A stretch of DNA of 16,335 nt, from positions 1 through 16,335 of the forward strand of contig JACRGN010000083.1 of NCBI GenBank assembly GCA_016234205.1, read 5' to 3'. The notes below the pieces were generated by a model. That model did not search any database, was not told the DNA's origin, and saw only the letters and a list, made by a program, of their open reading frames with translations. The translations under genes were made by a program, and so were the position numbers. Of this stretch, positions 12,722 to 16,335 are shown one piece after another. Source of the stretch: Nitrospinota bacterium (GTDB taxonomy: Bacteria > Nitrospinota > Nitrospinia > UBA9942). The number at the start of each line of letters is the position of its first letter. Position 1 is the stretch's first letter.

Positions 12722-12823
12722 ATGCCTGCAGAAATGGACGGTAAAATAATCTTGACTTTACTTTATGTCCGATATAAAGTAAAGCTAAAAGCAATAAAGG
12801 TATTATATGGAGACGATTCTTAA
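12722..12823 (+). CDS. Possible 33-aa leader peptide or truncated gene start
   Basis: AGGAGGG (12711-12717) is one of the best ribosome sites in the window and lies 4 nt before this ATG. The frame encodes MPAEMDGKIILTLLYVRYK and ends at 12823, overlapping the start of the DUF4143 ATPase (12807) in another frame. Two readings fit. It may be a short leader whose translation couples to the ATPase, which has only a weak ribosome site. Alternatively, it is the start of the original downstream gene, cut off when the ATPase cassette inserted: the sequence becomes AT-rich and palindromic after about 12745. No protein family is recognised. Confidence 0.35.
   Translation: MPAEMDGKIILTLLYVRYKVKLKAIKVLYGDDS
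12752..12784 (+). promoter_or_regulatory. Palindrome and promoter-like sequence upstream of the DUF4143 ATPase
   Basis: CTTTACTTTAT (12756-12766) and ATAAAGTAAAG (12774-12784) are a perfect 11-bp inverted repeat with a 7-nt centre. TTGACT (12752-12757) and TATAAA (12773-12778) overlap the arms as possible -35 and -10 boxes, with a short 15-nt spacer. This arrangement suggests an operator covering the promoter, 22 bp before the ATPase start. Confidence 0.6.
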
Positions 12824-14024
12824 AAGAATGGTTTTTGGTGATATCAAAAAATACCTGCATACAGATGATATTATTGTTTTACACGGGGCGCGTCAGGTTG
12901 GCAAGACAACTATCCTTTACCATATAAGAGAGTACCTGAAAAAGCAGGGAGAGGACACATATTTTATTGACCTTGAAGATTCCAGATTTGTAAGAATATT
13001 GGACACAGGTGTGGCGGAATTTATCAGGCATCTTAAGGAAGAAGGACTGCTATCCCCGGGCAGAAAAAGAAAGACTTTTGTTTTTATTGATGAGATTCAA
13101 TATCTATCTGACCCCTCATCATTCCTTAAACTGACGGCAGACCACCATAAAAATATCAAACTCATTGTTTCGGGCTCATCCAGTTTTGCCATAAAAACCA
13201 AATTCAAGGATTCCCTCGCCGGCAGGACCGTGAATTTTGAAATCTTCAATCTTTCCTTCAGAGAGTTTTTGCTGTTCAGTCAGTACCCCTTTCAAGAAGG
13301 CATGGCATATACCTCCAAAAAAATAGATGATCTTAGAATGCTGTTTAAAGAATATATCCTTTATGGCGGTTATCCAAAGATTGTTCTTACCCCCGAGATT
13401 GACAAGAAGGAAAAATACTTGCAGCAGATTATTGACACCTATGTTAAGAAAGACATCAGAGACCTCGCTGACATTAAAGATATTGACAAATTCAACAAAT
13501 TGCTGGAAACCCTTGCCTCGCAAAGCGGCCAACAGTTGAATGTTGCAGAACTTTCCAATACCACGAAAATAGCAAAACAGACTATAGAGAAATACCTGTT
13601 CATCATGGAAAACACCTATATCATCAAATTAGTCAAACCATTCAGCAAAAATATTCGTTCGGAACTCTTCAAATTGCCCAAGATATATTTTTACGATACA
13701 GGGCTCATGCAGATGCTTTGGTTAAAGGGATTGCAAAAAGAGATAATCGGCAATGTATTTGAAACAGGAGTCTTTGCCGAGATGGTAAAAAAATATACCC
13801 ATGAAGCAATTTTTTACTGGCGGACAAAAGACAAAAAAGAAATAGATTTTATATTAAAAATCAAGAATTTCATACTGCCGATAGAAGTGAAATTGAATTT
13901 TGAACACTTCAATCCCACAGCGGTGCAGTATTTTAATAAGCATTACGGCATAAACAAATACAAAGTTATCGCTTTAAACGGCAAACCAAAAAGCGAGTTT
14001 TATATTTATCCGTGGGATGCGTAG
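12807..14024 (+). CDS. AAA-type ATPase with C-terminal DUF4143 domain
   Basis: The 405-residue protein belongs to the large, poorly understood family of stand-alone ATPases with DUF4143. The N-terminal ATPase has Walker A G-A-R-Q-V-G-K-T (residues 27-34), a Walker B-like F-V-F-I-D-E-I-Q-Y-L with Asp95 and Glu96, and a sensor-like L-I-V-S-G-S-S-S. F-x-L-S-F-R-E-F follows, then a mid region that looks winged-helix-like. The C-terminal domain contains E-I-D-F-I (Asp347) and I-E-V-K (Glu360, Lys362), matching a PD-(D/E)XK nuclease-like core, preceded by Y-W-R-T. Start: ATG 12807 with a weak AAAGG. Its GC pattern and neighbours place it in the accessory region; these genes move frequently between genomes. 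A role in defence or selfish maintenance is possible but not shown. Confidence 0.88.
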   Translation: METILKRMVFGDIKKYLHTDDIIVLHGARQVGKTTILYHIREYLKKQGEDTYFIDLEDSRFVRILDTGVAEFIRHLKEEGLLSPGRKRKTFVFIDEIQYLSDPSSFLKLTADHHKNIKLIVSGSSSFAIKTKFKDSLAGRTVNFEIFNLSFREFLLFSQYPFQEGMAYTSKKIDDLRMLFKEYILYGGYPKIVLTPEIDKKEKYLQQIIDTYVKKDIRDLADIKDIDKFNKLLETLASQSGQQLNVAELSNTTKIAKQTIEKYLFIMENTYIIKLVKPFSKNIRSELFKLPKIYFYDTGLMQMLWLKGLQKEIIGNVFETGVFAEMVKKYTHEAIFYWRTKDKKEIDFILKIKNFILPIEVKLNFEHFNPTAVQYFNKHYGINKYKVIALNGKPKSEFYIYPWDA

Positions 14025-14033
14025 GATGGACAC

Positions 14034-14062
14034 CCCGGATTATTTTCGTAAAAAAATACGGG
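14034..14062. terminator. Hairpin after the DUF4143 ATPase, possible terminator
   Basis: CCCC-G-G-ATTATTTT pairs with AAAAAAATACGGG around a short loop, with two mismatches, 10 bp after the ATPase stop codon. There is no T-run directly after it, so efficient intrinsic termination is uncertain. Confidence 0.4.
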
Positions 14063-14120
14063 AAGCGTTTCACCTCTTACTATAGTCTGGCTTAAAAATT
14101 ATTGAGAGGCTTTAACAACC

Positions 14121-14158
14121 CGGCTGGAAGCGGGGAGATACCTTGCTCTATCAGCAGG
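14121..14158 (+). repeat. 38-bp direct repeat, copy 1 (upstream of the XRE/ImmA genes)
   Basis: Bases 14121-14158 match 15381-15418 at 37 of 38 positions; the only difference is C at 14148 against T at 15408. Outside the 38 bp the copies diverge. The two copies are 1,260 bp apart and bracket the promoter and both genes of the XRE/ImmA pair. Confidence 0.92.
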
Positions 14159-14227
14159 GCAATACCCGTTTTTATCCTTTTTTCCGACTTTCGTGCCTAC
14201 GGTCACATAACACCATGATGTTTGCAC

Positions 14228-14257
14228 TTGACAAAACAAATCCCTATGTTGTAATAT
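14228..14257 (+). promoter_or_regulatory. Sigma-70-type promoter of the XRE/ImmA operon
   Basis: TTGACA (14228-14233) and TAATAT (14252-14257) are separated by 18 nt. The expected start is near 14264, about 32 nt before the regulator's ATG. Confidence 0.72.
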
Positions 14258-14267
14258 TGTTACAACA
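14247..14267. promoter_or_regulatory. Operator-like palindrome over the -10 box
   Basis: TGTTGTAA (14247-14254) and TTACAACA (14260-14267) are perfect inverted 8-mers around a 5-nt centre. The site covers the -10 element and the start point of the XRE/ImmA promoter, where a dimeric helix-turn-helix repressor would block transcription. It is most likely the autoregulatory site of the adjacent XRE protein. Confidence 0.7.
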
Positions 14268-14295
14268 GTATATTTTGAAAAAGGGGGTGTGGAAG

Positions 14296-14670
14296 ATGTC
14301 AATAAAATTAACATTCGGTGACTTTTTCAAGCAAAAGAGAATCGGTCTGAAAAAGACCCTGCGTCAGTTCTGTGCGGAAAACAAGCTTGACCCCGGTAAT
14401 ATCAGCAAATTAGAAAGGGGTCTTATGGCGCCGCCGCAGGGAAGCAACAAGCTTGAGGAATACGCAAGTTACCTGCACATAAAGAAAGGTACTGACGACT
14501 GGTACAAATTTTTAGATCTTGCCCATATCAGTTCCGGGCGCATTCCCGAAGAGTTGTTAAACAATGCAAAGGTCGCAACAAGCCTGCCGATTCTGTTCCG
14601 TACCTTGAGTGGCAAGAAAATATCAAAGAAGAAACTCGATGCATTGGTGGAGTTGATTCGCAAGGCATAG
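14296..14670 (+). CDS. XRE-family helix-turn-helix regulator paired with ImmA protease
   Basis: The 124-residue protein starts at the ATG after AAGGGGGTG; a longer frame from 14143 would run through the direct repeat and the promoter, so it is rejected. Residues ~8-50 form an XRE/Cro-type helix-turn-helix (F-G-D-F-F-K-Q-K-R, T-L-R-Q-F-C, L-D-P-G-N-I-S-K-L-E-R-G). The second half (L-D-L-A-H-I-S-S-G-R-I-P-E-E-L through K-K-L-D-A-L-V-E-L-I-R) is probably for dimerisation or contact with the partner. By analogy with ImmR/ImmA of ICEBs1 and XRE-COG2856 pairs, it should repress its own operon and be cleaved by, or neutralise, the downstream protease. The palindrome at 14247-14267 is a natural binding site. 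The gap to the next gene is 3 bp. Confidence 0.85.
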   Translation: MSIKLTFGDFFKQKRIGLKKTLRQFCAENKLDPGNISKLERGLMAPPQGSNKLEEYASYLHIKKGTDDWYKFLDLAHISSGRIPEELLNNAKVATSLPILFRTLSGKKISKKKLDALVELIRKA

Positions 14671-14673
14671 CCT

Positions 14674-15285
14674 ATGGCTGAAGTTCCACACTACAGCTAT
14701 GAGGATTTACGCAAGAAAGCCGATGATTTTTTACGCACATACAACCCTTCCGGCACTATTCCGGTACCTATTGAAGAAATTGTCGAATTTGACTTCAACA
14801 TCAATATCATTCCAGTTCTGGCACTGCAGCGTGAATTTGAGGTGGAAGGCTTTACCTCCAGCGACCTAAAAAACATCTATGTTGACGAATATGTATACAC
14901 GGACCATCCCAATCGTTACCGCTTCACGCTTGCTCATGAAATCGGCCATATCGTTTTACATAAAAATTTATATAGAACTAATCGGTTTTCTTCAATAGCT
15001 AAATGGAAGGAATTCATCAACTCCATAACTGAAGAAGAATACGGTTGGCTTGAGTATCAGGGATATGCCTTTGCATGCTTGGTTCTCATTCCAAGAGAAA
15101 GCCTAATAAAACATACAAACGAATGGGTTAAGAGAATAAAAGGCAAGGGTGTTTCCCTTAAGCAAAACTGGGATTTTGCGTGGGAGTTGATTACCGCACA
15201 TTTGGGAAAAGCCTTCCAAGTGTCGTCAAGTGTGATAGAAAAGAGGCTGGATAAAGATGGCATCAAAGAAAATTACAGGAGATAA
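14674..15285 (+). CDS. ImmA/IrrE-family metallo-endopeptidase (M78-like)
   Basis: The 203-residue protein contains the zinc signature A-H-E-I-G-H (His88, Glu89, His92) in the typical context R-F-T-L-A-H-E-I-G-H-I-V-L-H. Next comes a Y-Q-G-Y-A-F-A-C-L-V-L-I-P-R block that corresponds to the helix after the active site. The N-terminal region (L-R-K-K-A-D-D-F-L-R and I-P-V-P-I-E-E-I-V-E-F) is standard for the family. Members cleave a partner repressor on induction (ImmA) or regulate stress responses (IrrE), and many sit in toxin-antitoxin-like pairs. It follows the XRE gene by 3 bp with no ribosome site of its own, so coupled translation is likely. The pair is enclosed by the 38-bp direct repeats, consistent with a small transferable unit. 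Confidence 0.88.
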   Translation: MAEVPHYSYEDLRKKADDFLRTYNPSGTIPVPIEEIVEFDFNINIIPVLALQREFEVEGFTSSDLKNIYVDEYVYTDHPNRYRFTLAHEIGHIVLHKNLYRTNRFSSIAKWKEFINSITEEEYGWLEYQGYAFACLVLIPRESLIKHTNEWVKRIKGKGVSLKQNWDFAWELITAHLGKAFQVSSSVIEKRLDKDGIKENYRR

Positions 15286-15380
15286 TGTCTGTGGCAGGAC
15301 GATGAAGGATAGGGGGTTGGGATTGCAAGGGTGAGGAGGATTTTATAATTTATCAACATGGACAGACGAGGCGATGGATA

Positions 15381-15418
15381 CGGCTGGAAGCGGGGAGATA
15401 CCTTGCTTTATCAGCAGG
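15381..15418 (+). repeat. 38-bp direct repeat, copy 2 (downstream of the XRE/ImmA genes)
   Basis: Same sequence as copy 1 except T at 15408. In one frame both copies read G-W-K-R-G-D-T-L-L-Y-Q-Q, and the single difference is synonymous (CTC/CTT), so the repeat may derive from a coding sequence. Copy 2 can be read from an ATG at 15359 to a stop at about 15443, but no family is recognised. It lies 95 bp after the ImmA stop. Confidence 0.92.
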
Positions 15419-15470
15419 AGTATGCCTTGAGCATAAATTTGTGATAAGGATAACAGGATAATGGTCGCTG

Positions 15471-15501
15471 TCCCTAATTTTTTTCAAATTTTAATTTGGG
15501 A
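15471..15501. repeat. Palindromic REP-like sequence
   Basis: TCCCTAATT (15471-15479) and AATTTGGGA (15493-15501) pair at eight of nine positions around an A/T-rich loop. The T-rich run inside and the GGTCGCTGTCCC flank resemble short dispersed palindromes. It sits directly upstream of the disrupted helicase-like gene, and apart from the 38-bp repeat nothing else is recognised between 15286 and 15516. Confidence 0.55.
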
Positions 15502-15516
15502 CTTGACTAAATAAAT

Positions 15517-16055
15517 ATGAAAAAGGACAAATACTTACAAATATTCAATTACCTGCTTGAGTTTTCAAAACTCAGAAGTAATCCTATAAGAGATATTGAA
15601 AGTTCCGACACTCAATACCCTGAAATACTATGGTTTGCAGATATACCGCAATATGACATCTTTGACTGTATCACTTTTTCAGATTACAACCAAGATGCTG
15701 ATTACTGGCTAAAAATGAGCCACAACTGCTGACATTTCCAAAGTTGAGCGATACTCTCACAGACTGGGTTGTAGAAGGCAGTTTGACAAATGAAAACGAA
15801 ATACCTGTTTTGAAAGAAAACATAGTCAGAAATGGTAAGACAATTTTATTATCAGAGCAACAGGGAATTAAAAAGGAATTTGAAGATTATCTCAATAACA
15901 GATGGCTTGATGATTTAGAGTTTTACAAAAAGGAGTTTGAAACTTATGAAGCCAAACTTGCAGAGTATGAGAAGCAAAGCAAAACGTACAAGCATTTTTT
16001 CAGCATTCAAAATAAAGCCGAGCAATTTGAGACCCCTGAAAAAGTCCTTTTTTGT
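15517..16055 (+). pseudogene. Frameshifted and truncated N-terminus of a large AAA/helicase-like protein
   Basis: The first frame (15517-15732) encodes MKKDKYLQIFNYLLEFSKLR and continues to Y-W-L-K before derailing. Adding one A to the five-A run at 15711-15715 restores a single frame that continues N-E-P-Q-L-L-T-F-P-K-L-S-D-T-L-T-D-W. That frame then runs on to a charged coiled-coil-like region and K-H-F-F-S-I-Q-N-K-A-E-Q-F near 16030. This is the pattern I associate with the N-terminal region of very large superfamily-1 helicase/AAA proteins found in defence loci. After about 16035 the similarity pattern ends in a repeat and then an insertion sequence remnant, so the helicase motifs are absent. 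The frameshift could be a sequencing error; the truncation is independent of it. Confidence 0.6.
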
Positions 16056-16090
16056 TGTCATTGCGAGGAGCATCAGCGACGAAGCAATCT
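16056..16090. repeat. Short dispersed repeat (CATTGCGAGGAG ... GACGAAGCAATCT type)
   Basis: ATTGC and GCAAT at the ends can pair over a GAGGAG/AGCGACGAAG centre. The motif GTCATTGCGAGGAGC followed by GCGACGAAGCAATCT is recognisable as a widespread bacterial intergenic repeat. Here it forms the junction between the helicase-like fragment and the transposase fragment and supplies that fragment's artificial stop region. Confidence 0.7.
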
Positions 16091-16335
16091 ATAAGCTATT
16101 GACTTGTATGGTACACCTCTGATGAATAAGCTTCTTGCCAAAACAATCTCTTAATGCCTTTATAATCCCCTTGCCTCCATCCGTTACCCAGATGATCCTC
16201 CGTGAAACCTGTAATCCTCGCCTCTGCATATTCGCTATCAACTCTTCGCAGAGTTCATGGTTCTCCGTAGCCCCCAGCCACAAGCCTAATGGCATCTTTT
16301 CCCCAGCCGTATCAATCCCCAGCCCAATTATAAAT
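16089..16335 (-). pseudogene. IS256-family (mutator-type) transposase fragment
   Basis: Read on the minus strand from the right edge, the protein begins I-G-L-G-I-D-T-A-G-E-K-M-P-L-G-L-W-L-G-A-T-E-N. It continues through L-I-A-N-M-Q-R-R-G-L and V-T-D-G-G-K-G-I-I-K-A-L-R-D-C-F-G to H-Q-R-C-T-I, all hallmarks of the IS256 catalytic core. The Asp in V-T-D-G is a DDE-triad member. After Q-R-C-T-I the expected H-K-x-R-N is replaced by Q-V-N-S-L and a stop (16089-16091), so the part with the catalytic Glu is lost and the fragment should be inactive. Its N-terminus lies outside the window. Confidence 0.85.

Noticed and set aside
12597..12860. Minus-strand open frame across the deacetylase end and ATPase start
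   Set aside because: It overlaps the conserved C-terminus of the deacetylase and the ATPase start, and has no family pattern.
14143..14295. Longer N-terminus for the XRE regulator
   Set aside because: It would run through the direct repeat, the promoter and the operator palindrome. The ATG at 14296 has a proper ribosome site and begins just before the helix-turn-helix.
15359..15445. Small gene starting MDRRGDGYGWKRGD through the second 38-bp repeat
   Set aside because: Only about 28 codons and no known family. It is recorded as part of the repeat and not as a gene.
15744..16094. Separate gene starting with TTG at 15744
   Set aside because: It continues the upstream frame once one A is restored in the A-run at 15711-15715, and the TTG has no ribosome site. 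Its last ~20 residues are encoded by the dispersed repeat.

Overview
The window looks like chromosomal DNA of a flagellated, diderm (Gram-negative-type), AT-rich bacterium. FlgM with an apparent sigma-28 promoter points to flagella. FtsX, an EnvC-type factor, an S41 protease and a YibQ-type deacetylase point to a diderm septum/peptidoglycan module. The anaerobic-type corrinoid gene set and the style of intergenic repeats resemble Nitrospirota or Desulfobacterota genomes, but that assignment is an impression, not a result.

Layout. 1-340: 3' end of an M16 zinc-peptidase-like gene, convergent with flgM (382-687, minus). 781-4873: cobalamin genes cobT, cobD (threonine-phosphate decarboxylase) and cobQ, led by a good sigma-70 promoter at 781-809. 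4903-5570: two small genes (DUF7718-like and DUF5647-like) in a tight pair with their own promoter, a candidate toxin-antitoxin-like unit. 5571-7028: a repeat-rich stretch with a lipoprotein gene and a MITE-like element with 32-bp inverted ends. 7029-7970: cbiB, separated from the other cobalamin genes by this insert. 8125-12679: ftsX, envC-like, ctpA-like and divergent polysaccharide deacetylase, a recognised cell-envelope operon, here without ftsE directly upstream. 12680-16335: an accessory region with a DUF4143 ATPase, a XRE regulator/ImmA metalloprotease pair with an operator-like palindrome and flanked by a 38-bp direct repeat, a frameshifted and truncated gene resembling the N-terminus of a large AAA/helicase protein, and an IS256-family transposase fragment running off the end.

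Functionally, CobT, CobD, CobQ and CbiB all serve the late part of adenosylcobalamin synthesis: cobyric acid amidation, aminopropanol side-chain supply and attachment, and lower-ligand activation. FtsX spans the inner membrane and should signal to the EnvC-type activator, whose LytM domain is degenerate, to switch on amidases during cell separation.

The most unusual feature is a set of short, low-complexity repeats, many built from 7-nt (sometimes 9-nt) units and many arranged as imperfect hairpins. They occupy most gene junctions and also enter coding sequence. They encode the hydrophobic core of the EnvC signal peptide and in-frame insertions in CobD and CobQ, and they contain the ends of the M16 and cobD genes. 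Several genes directly behind such repeats lack a Shine-Dalgarno sequence. No tRNA, rRNA, CRISPR array or cobalamin riboswitch was recognised.
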